Virus record (IMG/VR): IMGVR_UViG_3300048929_000802 | Coordinates: 1 to 29,565 of that record | Direction: 5' to 3' (one strand) | Source: a virus | Length of the DNA stretch: 29,565 nt | In this document: one piece after another, positions 1 to 6,958 of the stretch | How positions within the stretch are numbered: position 1 is the stretch's first letter | Layout of the letters: each line of letters opens with the position of its first letter | The notes under the pieces: model-generated | The model's database searches: none | Seen by the model: only the letters and a program-made list of their open reading frames with translations | Told to the model about the DNA's origin: nothing | Translations under genes and position numbers: made by a program

Positions 1-297
1 TTAGCCAGTTTTCTGGTCTGAGTGGGATGACGTTGTTGTCTGCTGCCCAAAGTGCGCGAGAGCCGGTGCAATCTGCCCAGCTTCAGGTGATATCGTCTCT
101 GTCATGAACCACATCGTATATTTTTTGAACTGAGGATGATTCAAAATCTTCATCACCGCCTGTATGCCCATATCTTTTACACCCTTCTCGTAACTCGAAA
201 GAGAGCTGTATGGAACACCTGTTAAGTCACTGAATTCTTTCCTATTCATACGTTCCGACTCACGCATGATCGCTAGCTTTTCATTTACGGGTATCAT
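1..297 (-). CDS. C: P2 C-type immunity repressor
   Basis: This is the prophage repressor that keeps the lytic genes silent by binding operators in the divergent promoter region just upstream. The product is 98 aa from the ATG at 297, close to the 99 aa of P2 C. An N-terminal helix-turn-helix (about residues 15-40, with DLTGVPYSSLSSYEKG) is followed by the C-terminal segment of P2-family C repressors (QIAPALAHFGQ, ending SDQKTG). There is no peptidase domain, so RecA-driven self-cleavage is not expected. I chose ATG 297 over a GTG at 309 because a GGAG lies 11 nt upstream of the ATG but abuts the GTG. The stop codon is at the window edge; int is expected beyond it. Confidence 0.93.
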   Translation of the reverse strand: MIPVNEKLAIMRESERMNRKEFSDLTGVPYSSLSSYEKGVKDMGIQAVMKILNHPQFKKYTMWFMTETISPEAGQIAPALAHFGQQTTTSSHSDQKTG

Positions 298-316
298 CGT
301 AATTAACACTCCACTA

Positions 317-345
317 TTGATAGAAAAACGATAACGGAGTAATCT
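317..345 (+). promoter_or_regulatory. Rightward early promoter (Pe-like)
   Basis: A good sigma-70 promoter points toward cox: -35 TTGATA at 317-322, a 17-bp spacer, and -10 TAATCT at 340-345. Transcription should start near 352. The position between C and cox matches P2 Pe, and a repressor half-site lies in the spacer. I found no comparably clear leftward promoter for C. Confidence 0.7.
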
Positions 346-359
346 TAAATTCGTTATCG
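329..359. promoter_or_regulatory. Probable C repressor operator pair
   Basis: A perfect 8-bp inverted repeat, CGATAACG (329-336) and CGTTATCG (352-359), has its arms centred 23 bp apart. One arm lies inside the early-promoter spacer and the other at the predicted start site, which is how a dimeric repressor would block the promoter. P2 C also binds two spaced operators here. Assignment to C is inference from position. Confidence 0.6.
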
Positions 360-363
360 CAAA

Positions 364-401
364 CTAATGGCTCCAATATGGCAATTAATAGCCATTAGGA
401 G
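364..401. promoter_or_regulatory. Inverted-repeat cluster, possible Cox sites
   Basis: Nested dyads lie between the early promoter and cox: CTAATGGC (364-371) pairs with GCCATTAG (391-398), and inside it ATGGC-N8-GCCAT (378-395). Cox of P2 and Apl of 186 bind repeated short sites in this interval to repress the lysogenic promoter. These repeats are candidates; they do not obviously match the P2 Cox consensus. Confidence 0.35.
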
Positions 402-432
402 CAATTAAAACACTAACGAGGAATACTCACAA

Positions 433-708
433 ATGAATAGGGTCATTGATAGTGTGAGCGACGCCGTTCCATACCAGGAATTCGCGCGCCTTATTGGTAA
501 AACACCTGCAGCCGTTAAAGGCATGATTGAGAAGGGCAAGCTGCCTGTAGTCGAGATGACTGATCCGCAGTCAACGAGTGGGCGCGCAGGGGAATATTGG
601 GTCTACCTGCCAGCATGGAACAAAGGAATGAAAATGGCTTATGACAGCCGTCCTAAAGAGATTCGCGATGGTTGGCTGATGTGGCTCGGATTAGGGGGGC
701 CAGTATGA
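433..708 (+). CDS. cox: Cox excisionase / lytic switch repressor
   Basis: A small winged-helix-type DNA-binding protein with two roles in the P2 family: it represses the C promoter and acts as the directionality factor for excision with integrase. At 91 aa it has the length of P2 Cox. Family blocks are clear: AVPYQEFARLIGK near the N-terminus, GMIEKGKLPVVEMTDPQS in the middle, and PKEIRDGWLMWLGLG near the C-terminus. GAGG at 418-421 precedes the ATG by 11 nt. It is the first gene of the early operon, and its TGA overlaps the next start (ATGA). Confidence 0.96.
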   Translation: MNRVIDSVSDAVPYQEFARLIGKTPAAVKGMIEKGKLPVVEMTDPQSTSGRAGEYWVYLPAWNKGMKMAYDSRPKEIRDGWLMWLGLGGPV

Positions 709-878
709 AGAATGAACCTCGTTGCATTGCACAGTTGCTTAGAAGAGAAAGCCCTAATCCGATCAACTTCACTATCACTCACGGTCGCGGACGCAAGGGC
801 ATCATCATCCGAACCCGTAAGACGGGTGTTATCGAGAAGCTTCGTCGCTTGGTCAAAAAGAGAGGACTGTGGTTATGA
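705..878 (+). CDS. Small basic early protein
   Basis: A 57-aa basic protein in the P2 orf78 slot between cox and B. The start at 705 overlaps the cox stop and its own TGA overlaps the B start, so translational coupling on both sides supports a real gene. It is rich in Arg/Lys (HGRGRKGIIIRTRKTG, then KLRRLVKKRG). It may belong to the small proteins annotated as Fil-like (DUF2724) in 186-type phages, but I cannot confirm that from sequence alone. No enzymatic motif is visible. A nucleic-acid-binding or host-modifying early role is only a guess. Confidence 0.75.
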   Translation: MKNEPRCIAQLLRRESPNPINFTITHGRGRKGIIIRTRKTGVIEKLRRLVKKRGLWL

Positions 879-1375
879 CGGTAATGACACTTGATGTGAT
901 CCAGAAACAACCAACAGCACTTCGCGGTCTGGTCTGCAAGTATCTGGCTCAGCCTCGCTGGCAGGACACTTGCGATTTTTACAATCAGATGATGGAGCGG
1001 GAGCGTCTTACGGTTTGTTTCCACGCACAATTAAAACAGCGTCACTCTGTCATGCGCTTAGAGGAAATGACCGAAGCCGATCGTGAGCGTCTTGTTTGTG
1101 CGCTTGATGAATTGAGAACTGCATTCGCCCGGCACCGCCAACTTGGCACGTCAAAAGCAACTTTCATTAGTCGCCTGACCGTTAGCCAAAGGCGCTCACT
1201 GTTTCTTCATGCAGGACTGACAGAACAGGAATTTATGATGCCGCACTGGCGTTTAAATGAAGGGGACTGTTATTGGCGTGACAAACTTTTCCGCGCTTTG
1301 CGAGAACTGTTTAGCCTTTTTGAGTACGCACCAACCATTTTAACCTCGGTAAAACCTGAGCAGTATTTACATTAA
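875..1375 (+). CDS. B: Replication protein B
   Basis: P2 gpB is needed for lagging-strand synthesis and is thought to help load the host DnaB helicase. The ATG at 875 gives 166 aa, the length of P2 B, and overlaps the upstream stop (ATGA). A GTG six nt earlier is possible but breaks this arrangement. Family-like segments include MTEADRERLVCALDELRTAF and FISRLTVSQRRSLFLHAGLTEQEF. The protein is mostly helical and charged with no enzymatic motif. It is read with A from the early promoter. Confidence 0.88.
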   Translation: MTVMTLDVIQKQPTALRGLVCKYLAQPRWQDTCDFYNQMMERERLTVCFHAQLKQRHSVMRLEEMTEADRERLVCALDELRTAFARHRQLGTSKATFISRLTVSQRRSLFLHAGLTEQEFMMPHWRLNEGDCYWRDKLFRALRELFSLFEYAPTILTSVKPEQYLH

Positions 1376-1441
1376 TTAATCTGGATTCGTTTTATTACGC
1401 GCCTTACAGCGTGGGGACTCCTTTTGTCTGGAGATAGGCAA

Positions 1442-1651
1442 ATGCAAACACAAAACACAGTACCAGATGGCAAGTTTTCCGCTCTTCTGGAGCAGGCAGT
1501 AAACGAAGCACAGCGCGACCTCGCGACACGATTCTCATCTCGATTTGACGGGCTTATCGCGCATATCAGCAAGTCTGAGCTCAATCGTACCGAGATTATC
1601 GAGTTATTAGGTCAAGAGTCGGCAAATCTGCACAACTCAATTTTCGATTGA
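1442..1651 (+). CDS. Small early protein (possibly DUF2732)
   Basis: A 69-aa protein in the P2 orf80-83 stretch between B and A. The ATG at 1442 is preceded by GGAG with about 8 nt spacing; a TTG at 1424 would extend it but has no ribosome binding site. The composition is helical (SALLEQAVNEAQRDLATRF, then RTEIIELLGQESANLHNS) and resembles the small DUF2732 proteins found at this position. The function is unknown in the family. It sits in the early operon, 31 nt ahead of the next gene. Confidence 0.75.
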   Translation: MQTQNTVPDGKFSALLEQAVNEAQRDLATRFSSRFDGLIAHISKSELNRTEIIELLGQESANLHNSIFD

Positions 1652-1682
1652 GCAGGCTAACCACTTTTAAAAGGAAGCCAGA

Positions 1683-1946
1683 ATGAGCATACGCATCGAG
1701 ATAAATAACCAGTACGTCATCACCAGTGACCGCTATCAATTCATTTTGCAGGAGAAGAAGACCGCAACATCCGGGAAGAACAAAGGCAAGGATTGGCTGG
1801 ACGTTGTGGGTTACTACCCAACTATCCCTAAGCTTATGTCAGGCCTGGTATTGCATGATCTTTTGACCAGCGATCTTATTGGCTTCTCAGCTTTGGAAGC
1901 TCGAATTGAACGCCTGGGGAAGCAATGTCTGGAAGCCTTTAAATAG
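1683..1946 (+). CDS. DUF5405-like early protein
   Basis: An 87-aa protein directly ahead of A. The start follows an AAGGA box (AAAAGGAAGCCAGAATG). The opening IRIEINNQYVITSDRYQFIL and the following GKNKGKDWLDVVGYYPTIPKL fit the DUF5405 family of P2-like phages, always found just before A. The function is unknown. It ends with TAG at 1944-1946, one nt before the A start codon, so translation of A is probably coupled to it. Confidence 0.82.
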   Translation: MSIRIEINNQYVITSDRYQFILQEKKTATSGKNKGKDWLDVVGYYPTIPKLMSGLVLHDLLTSDLIGFSALEARIERLGKQCLEAFK

Positions 1947-1947
1947 T

Positions 1948-4245
1948 ATGTCCATCGAATCTCGGGGGCGTATTGCCCCCTCGCCACCACCACCATTTTT
2001 GAAGGGTACCAGTGATTCATTTGTTGGTGCTTATCCCTGGAATAACGTCAACAAAGAGGCTATTGGCCGCGACAGACCCCTTACACGTGCCGAACTCCGT
2101 CAGGTGCAAGGTGTTTTAAACCGTATTGACCGTCTGCCATTTTTCCTGCAAACGCTGTTTACATCGCGTTATAACTTCATCCGCCGTAAAAAGAGCCCTT
2201 TGGGTGGGCTGCATTTCCTTAAAAACACGTTTGAGCGCAAGTTGCTGCCGCGTCTTGAGCGTGTTAATGAGCTGTGCGGGATGAATGAATCCGCCTCGAT
2301 TGGGTTTATGTCCGAGCACGACCAGTATGCGCGCTTACCAGATATGAATGACAAAGAGCTCAGGAAATTTGCGGCCAGAATTGCCTCTCAGCTCTGGAGC
2401 AAATACGAGGAGTTAAGCGACGCATGGGCGGAGGCTCACGGCGGGAAAGAGACACTTTTCACCGATGAAGCTCAGTCGCACCTATACGGGCAAGTGGCCG
2501 GTATTGCTCGCGCATTTAACATCACCCCGATGTACTGGAAAAAATACCGTAAGGGTCAGATGACGATCCGCATGGCATTTTCCGCTATTTCACGACTGAT
2601 TAAAGACGAGTGGTGGGTCAACCAGCTCAAGGCGCAGCGGATGCGCTGGCGCGAGGCGCTGCTCATCGCAGCAGGTGAGGTCAACAAAGACCGTTCACCT
2701 TACGCAAGCAAAATAGCGATCCGCGATGTTCACGCGCGCCGCCAGGCTAATCTCGAATACCTGAAATCCTGCGAGCTGGAAAACAAAATCACCGGCGAGC
2801 GTATCGACCTCATCAGCAAGGTCATGGGGAGTATTTCAAATCCTGAGATACGCCGCATGGAGCTGATGAACACCATCGCCGGGATTGAGCGCTACGCGGC
2901 CAGCGTTGGTGACGTGGGGATGTTTATCACGCTGACCACACCATCGAAGTATCACCCGACCCGTCAGGTTGGCAAAGGTGAAAGCAAAACGGTGCAGCTC
3001 AATCACGGCTGGAACGAAACAGCATTCACACCCAAAGACGGCCAGTGCTATCTCTGCCGAATCTGGAGCCTGATGCGTACCGCATTCAAAGATAACGATT
3101 TGGAAGTGTACGGGATGCGCGTTGTCGAACCGCACCACGACGGCACGCCGCACTGGCACATGATGCTGTTTTGCAAACCCGGTCAGCGTAAAGCCATTAA
3201 CGAAATTATGCGTCGATATGCCCTCAAAGAGGACGGGCACGAAAAGGGCGCGGCAAAACAGCGCTTTGAGTCCCGTCATCTTAATCAGGGCGGCGCGGCG
3301 GGTTATATCGCTAAATACATTGCCAAAAATATCGACGGCTACGCGCTCGACGGCCAGCTCGATCACGACACCGGCAAGCCCCTGAAAGATACGGCCGCAG
3401 CCGTCACCGCATGGGCGTCTACATGGCGCATCCCGCAGTTTAAACCAATTGGACTCCCCACAATGGGCGCTTACCGCGAACTGCGCAAGCTTCCGCGCGG
3501 CGTAAGCATTGCCAGCGAATTTGACGACAGGGTCGAGGCCGCGCGAGCTGCTGCAGATGAGGGGGATTTTGAGAGGTACATCATCGCGCAGGGTGGGGCA
3601 AACATGCCGCGTGATGCTCAGGCCGTCAGGGTCGCCCGTAAGGTGACGGATGAGGTCAACGAGTACGAGGAAGATATAGAGAGGGTGGTCGGTATTTATG
3701 CCCCTCACCTCGGGGCTCACCGTGTCCATGTAACCCGTACAGCCGAATGGCGAATCGTTCCAAAGGTTTTGGCCGTTGAGCCTTTGACCTTAAAAAGCGG
3801 CTCTGCCGCGCCTCGGAGTCCTGTCAATAACTGTGGAAGGCTCACCGGATGTGGCGATCCAGTTATGACACCCACACCGTCTGAGCAAGCCGCAGCGGTG
3901 TTAAATCTGATTGAGCGCGGGGTTATCGGCTGGAATGAGCCGGACGTCGTGAAGGTGCTTAACGGGGCGTTAAAAGCTGGCGCACCGCGCAAACATCGGC
4001 AGCAAAGAAGCAATGCGCAGCTCAAAACCAGCGAGCAAGTGCCATCAGCCAGGATGACAAAGCTCGAAAGGGATCGCGTCGCAAAAATTCGTTTCGATTT
4101 AGCTCAGGAGGGCATTAGCCCGGAACGGTGGGAGCTTGATGCGCTGGCGCGTGGGGCAACGGTGATTTATGGCGATAAAAAATTCAGATATCCGACTGCT
4201 GATGAGTGGCCGGGTCATACACACAAAACGGAGTGGAGTTTATGA
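1948..4245 (+). CDS. A: Replication initiator endonuclease gpA
   Basis: gpA nicks one strand at ori, stays covalently linked to the 5' end and starts rolling-circle replication. The ATG at 1948, just after the previous stop, gives 765 aa against 761 for P2 A. The HUH metal motif is H402-W-H404 within GTPHWHMMLF. The two catalytic tyrosines are Y453 and Y457 in YIAKYIAKN, equivalent to P2 Y450/Y454. In P2 the origin lies inside this gene; I could not place the nick site. In P2 the protein acts mostly in cis. The 3' end overlaps a tiny ORF (ATGA at 4242-4245). Long open frames on the opposite strand are shadows of its codon bias. Confidence 0.97.
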   Translation: MSIESRGRIAPSPPPPFLKGTSDSFVGAYPWNNVNKEAIGRDRPLTRAELRQVQGVLNRIDRLPFFLQTLFTSRYNFIRRKKSPLGGLHFLKNTFERKLLPRLERVNELCGMNESASIGFMSEHDQYARLPDMNDKELRKFAARIASQLWSKYEELSDAWAEAHGGKETLFTDEAQSHLYGQVAGIARAFNITPMYWKKYRKGQMTIRMAFSAISRLIKDEWWVNQLKAQRMRWREALLIAAGEVNKDRSPYASKIAIRDVHARRQANLEYLKSCELENKITGERIDLISKVMGSISNPEIRRMELMNTIAGIERYAASVGDVGMFITLTTPSKYHPTRQVGKGESKTVQLNHGWNETAFTPKDGQCYLCRIWSLMRTAFKDNDLEVYGMRVVEPHHDGTPHWHMMLFCKPGQRKAINEIMRRYALKEDGHEKGAAKQRFESRHLNQGGAAGYIAKYIAKNIDGYALDGQLDHDTGKPLKDTAAAVTAWASTWRIPQFKPIGLPTMGAYRELRKLPRGVSIASEFDDRVEAARAAADEGDFERYIIAQGGANMPRDAQAVRVARKVTDEVNEYEEDIERVVGIYAPHLGAHRVHVTRTAEWRIVPKVLAVEPLTLKSGSAAPRSPVNNCGRLTGCGDPVMTPTPSEQAAAVLNLIERGVIGWNEPDVVKVLNGALKAGAPRKHRQQRSNAQLKTSEQVPSARMTKLERDRVAKIRFDLAQEGISPERWELDALARGATVIYGDKKFRYPTADEWPGHTHKTEWSL

Positions 4246-4331
4246 AAGATTACATGATTCGAACTAATTCCTATGCGACCACATTTCCACCGACACGCGG
4301 TCCAATAATCCCGCCACCACGTAGCCAATAG
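4242..4331 (+). CDS. Tiny ORF coupled to A
   Basis: A 29-codon frame whose ATG overlaps the A stop codon as ATGA, the same coupling used elsewhere in this operon. The peptide is proline-rich toward its end (FPPTRGP, IIPPPRSQ). I do not recognise it. Either it is a real coupled small protein, or the remnant of a longer gene lost when accessory DNA was exchanged here. Confidence 0.35.
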   Translation: MKDYMIRTNSYATTFPPTRGPIIPPPRSQ

Positions 4332-4334
4332 GAA

Positions 4335-4427
4335 ATGCCGCTAGTGCTGGAGCTTGTTTTCGGTGCTGTCGGGGTTGAACAACGGGCGGGTGAGGCGTTA
4401 GAGTCTTTCTTTTTTTTATTGACTTAA
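4335..4427 (+). CDS. Tiny ORF at the cargo junction
   Basis: A 30-codon frame (MPLVLELVFGAVG...) with AGGA just upstream of its ATG. Its first two thirds have phage-like base composition. Then it runs into a T-rich tract at 4411-4419 and stops at 4425-4427, just before the AT-rich DUF2971 gene. It looks like the start of a resident gene cut off by the cargo insertion, or a chance frame. Confidence 0.25.
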   Translation: MPLVLELVFGAVGVEQRAGEALESFFFLLT

Positions 4428-4437
4428 AGGGGCCAGA

Positions 4438-5256
4438 ATGATTCTTTCAAGTGAAACGCATATCTTCAGGTTTAGAGGGGATAATATCAATACTATAAAT
4501 GAGCTTGTTAATAATGCTATTTGGCATTCCAAAAATAGTATTCTTAATGACCCATTTGATATGTTTTATCATTTTGATAAAGAGTCTCTTAGGCAGTTTG
4601 ATAAATCGGACCTTTCAACTCTGGTAGATAGGTTGGATACAATTACAGGTGAGGGGGAATGGCTTCGAGAGCTACTAGATAGAAATGAACTTAATGAAAT
4701 TTATCAACGCATTGATGATGTGTGGGGAGATAGTTTTGCTAAAGGTTTTCTAAAGGAGTTTCAAAAGAATGTTGCCGTTGCCAGTTTTACTAAGAACTAT
4801 AATAGCAGATTGATGTGGGGGTATTATGGGAGCGGAATGAAAGGAATATGCTTTGCATATAATAAAGAAAGATTGAAGAATTCTGGTATTGAACTTTCTG
4901 ATGTGACATATGACGTTAAAGCTCCTAAAGTTGATCTTTATAAACATCTTCTTGAGATGACTCGTGGTGAGACGGCATCTATAAATTTTGACTTTGCACT
5001 TGTTAAACATTCTGATTGGGAGCGGGAGGAAGAGGTAAGAAGCTTGTATTTCCTCGACAGTGATGCTGTTTACGAACATCAGAGTGGTATTGAGGTACCC
5101 CTGCAAGGCTGTTGCATTGATACGATAATTATTGGCGAACGTTTAGTCGGAGATATGCGGGTTTTCATTGAAAATTTCGCCAAAAAAAATGGCATTGAAA
5201 TAATGATAGCAAAAGCAGATTATACAAATTATAAAATACAGCTTGGGTCTAATTAG
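4438..5256 (+). CDS. DUF2971 protein, accessory cargo
   Basis: A 272-aa protein with the DUF2971 pattern: LNDPFD (36-41), VASFTKN (114-120), LMWGYYGSGMKGICFAY (125-141) and KHSDWEREEEVR (190-201), then IDTIIIGER (227-235). DUF2971 proteins have no settled biochemical role; some are found among phage-defence genes. GGGG lies 7 nt before the ATG. It is much more AT-rich than A and Q, which indicates recent acquisition. It lies between A and cos, the place of tin/old in P2, so a role in superinfection exclusion or abortive infection is a reasonable inference. No signal peptide or membrane segment is visible. It has no clear promoter of its own and may be read through from A. Confidence 0.8.
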   Translation: MILSSETHIFRFRGDNINTINELVNNAIWHSKNSILNDPFDMFYHFDKESLRQFDKSDLSTLVDRLDTITGEGEWLRELLDRNELNEIYQRIDDVWGDSFAKGFLKEFQKNVAVASFTKNYNSRLMWGYYGSGMKGICFAYNKERLKNSGIELSDVTYDVKAPKVDLYKHLLEMTRGETASINFDFALVKHSDWEREEEVRSLYFLDSDAVYEHQSGIEVPLQGCCIDTIIIGERLVGDMRVFIENFAKKNGIEIMIAKADYTNYKIQLGSN

Positions 5257-5317
5257 CCCATGCATGCATCAGGTGCATGAGTTTGCATTTGTTTTTTATT
5301 TCAGGATTTGCCAGCCA

Positions 5318-5333
5318 GCGCCAGCGCTGGCGC
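5318..5333. repeat. 16-bp palindrome left of cos
   Basis: GCGCCAGCGCTGGCGC is a perfect 16-bp palindrome about 50 bp from the cos cut site. Terminase recognition in P2/P4 needs sequences flanking the cut, so this is a candidate terminase or architectural protein site. The function is inferred from position only. Confidence 0.5.
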
Positions 5334-5384
5334 GGCTCGGGGCTTGAGATGCACCTGCATTAAAAGCGACCCATTAAGCGGGCA

Positions 5385-5403
5385 GGCGAGGCGGGGATAG
5401 CAT
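5385..5403. other. cos site (19-nt cohesive end)
   Basis: GGCGAGGCGGGGATAGCAT matches the 19-nt P2/P4 cohesive end GGCGAGGCGGGGAAAGCAC at 17 of 19 positions as I recall that sequence. It lies between A and Q as in P2. Terminase (gpP/gpM) cuts here, so in the virion the DUF2971 gene is at the right end of the linear DNA and the HEPN-motif gene at the left end. Confidence 0.88.
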
Positions 5404-5474
5404 TGCGCGACGAGGTAACAGTAATTATTCATAACTGTACGTTAGTAAATTTACCTTAAGTTGTTGGGGGCGAA

Positions 5475-5543
5475 TTAATTCCGCATTAGCCGTGGATTAT
5501 AAGTTATTTAGTGTTGATTTCTTACTATTGGCGAGGTTAAGAT
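5475..5543 (+). promoter_or_regulatory. Candidate promoters of the HEPN-motif gene
   Basis: Two sigma-70-like promoters precede the gene at 5607: TTAATT (5475-5480)-17 bp-TATAAG (5498-5503), and TTGATT (5514-5519)-18 bp-TAAGAT (5538-5543). Either would let the gene be transcribed in the lysogen independently of the lytic operons, as expected for defence cargo. Confidence 0.45.
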
Positions 5544-5606
5544 GAAGTAAGATTTTCCATTGGCATTTTCTATTTCTAAAGAATGTTTATTTAGGGGGTT
5601 AGAATA

Positions 5607-6854
5607 GTGGATATTATTACTGCAAAAAAAACTTTTAAAGAAAAGTACTCAGTTCCATTTTTAGAATTGGTTGATGAACATCACAGCGAGCTTTTTTTTA
5701 AGACAAGACATAATGATATAGTTAAAGTTTCTTCGGAAGAACTACAGTCTTTTATTGATTTTGAAAAAACAAGAGATGATTTCATAGCCGGTCCGGTAGA
5801 ATGTTCTATGTGTAGTTCTAATTATCGTGAGCAAGTAATCAGTTCTGGAAGTCGCTATTTCAATTCTTTTTTAATTGCTCGGCGAGGTCCTTTTATTTTT
5901 GGAGATAAGGAAAGTGGCGGTATTTATGCAGAAATAGGTGAGGCAAGCGATAACTTCAAGAACTTTTTCCGTTTTAGTGAAGGGTACCTGGAACATTCTA
6001 TTGAACGAATCACTAGGCGTCCAAACTATAGTGGTAACAGTTTTTTTGATATCCTATATACCCCTTTAACTATTCGTGTGTATAACATCGGAGCTTCTGA
6101 TCACACCCAGGCAATTAAGAAAAGCCAGAATATAATTGAAGGTTGTCTGTTCAATTTGTCCTATTTAAAAAATATTGCATTATCACCTGATGAAAAATGG
6201 CCTCGTCGCTCAGAGAATCAGAGGCCATTTCAATTTGGAGAGCGTGATATTAATGGGGTTTACCCATTACCAAAAGGAAGTTTAAATACAGATATTCTTA
6301 GGTTTTATCAGCGTGGAATGGCTACGGACGATCCAGTCAATCAATATTTATCGTTTTACCAAGTGCTAGAGTATTTCTTTGTTTCTATTTCGGATGAAGA
6401 GTTATATCGCAAGATGTCTGCTATAATCAATAACCCGGCGTTTTCTGCTAAACCCAAACAGCTAGATAAACTAATTCAGGAAACTGCGAATCACAAACGA
6501 GAATCGGATGAAACAGAAATGTTGAGAATGGTGCTAAAGCATTATGTAGATGAGTCTGAGTTAACCGACTTTATTGAAGAGTATGAAGCTTACCTTGATG
6601 AATCATGGTTTACGAAAAAAAGAAGCGTATTTGGTGAAGAAAATGATATTCGACTTCAGCAAGGTCATGTTATTGGGAATGTATCGAAAAGGGTTAAGAT
6701 AATAAGGAACACGTTAGTGCATTCATCCGATCGCTATAATCGTAAAGATGGTTATATTCCAAATTCTCACTCGGAAGGAATTGTGAAAAAAGAAGTTCCA
6801 CTCGTTAAGTATCTTGCTGAACGGGTTATTATTGCTAATTCGTATAATCGTTGA
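5607..6854 (+). CDS. HEPN-motif protein, putative anti-phage RNase
   Basis: A 415-aa protein starting at GTG 5607, with TTAGGGGG 8 nt upstream. The C-terminal third (about 240-400) is helical and carries YQVLEYFF (251-258) and R367-N-T-L-V-H372, the R-x4-H signature of HEPN ribonucleases, in the arrangement of ApeA-type HEPN domains. The N-terminal 230 residues are an unrecognised domain with one C-x2-C pair (66-69) and might act as a sensor. No transmembrane segment or signal peptide is seen. HEPN proteins of this kind cut RNA to abort infection. The gene is strongly AT-rich, has its own candidate promoters and sits alone between cos and portal Q, where P2 has no gene. The defence role is inference from motif and location. 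It could instead be the toxin of a two-gene module, but no antitoxin-like gene adjoins it. Confidence 0.7.
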   Translation: MDIITAKKTFKEKYSVPFLELVDEHHSELFFKTRHNDIVKVSSEELQSFIDFEKTRDDFIAGPVECSMCSSNYREQVISSGSRYFNSFLIARRGPFIFGDKESGGIYAEIGEASDNFKNFFRFSEGYLEHSIERITRRPNYSGNSFFDILYTPLTIRVYNIGASDHTQAIKKSQNIIEGCLFNLSYLKNIALSPDEKWPRRSENQRPFQFGERDINGVYPLPKGSLNTDILRFYQRGMATDDPVNQYLSFYQVLEYFFVSISDEELYRKMSAIINNPAFSAKPKQLDKLIQETANHKRESDETEMLRMVLKHYVDESELTDFIEEYEAYLDESWFTKKRSVFGEENDIRLQQGHVIGNVSKRVKIIRNTLVHSSDRYNRKDGYIPNSHSEGIVKKEVPLVKYLAERVIIANSYNR

Positions 6855-6863
6855 CAAATATAA

Positions 6864-6896
6864 CCCTTGGTTACTTCTTTTTAAAGAAACCAAGGG
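6864..6896. terminator. Hairpin between convergent genes
   Basis: CCCTTGGTT (6864-6872) and AACCAAGGG (6888-6896) form a perfect 9-bp stem with a 15-nt loop that can pair further (CTTCTTT with AAAGAA). It lies between the stop of the HEPN-motif gene and the stop of Q on the other strand, as expected for a shared terminator. Neither side has a strong T-run, so efficiency is uncertain. Confidence 0.5.
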
Positions 6897-6958
6897 CTTG
6901 AGATGATTTACTTGGGGATGTATCTATAATAACTATAGTGGTTTGGATAGCATACGCA

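Larger units (their letters stand above)
5257..5606. other. Gene-free cos interval between cargo genes
   Basis: 350 bp without a gene. The first half (about 5257-5412) has phage composition and holds cos with its flanking repeats; the second half is AT-rich and carries promoter candidates for the downstream gene. AGGTGCAT (5271-5278) can pair with ATGCACCT (5349-5356) to enclose a strong palindrome. ACAGT-N11-ACTGT (5418-5438) and the palindrome GTAAATTTAC (5445-5454) lie just right of cos. These may serve packaging-protein binding or promoter control. Confidence 0.6.

Noticed and set aside
2836-3729. 297-aa open frame on the minus strand inside A
   Set aside because: Antisense to the catalytic core of gpA, which carries clear motifs; the open frame follows from the GC-rich codon pattern. 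No ribosome site or family resemblance.
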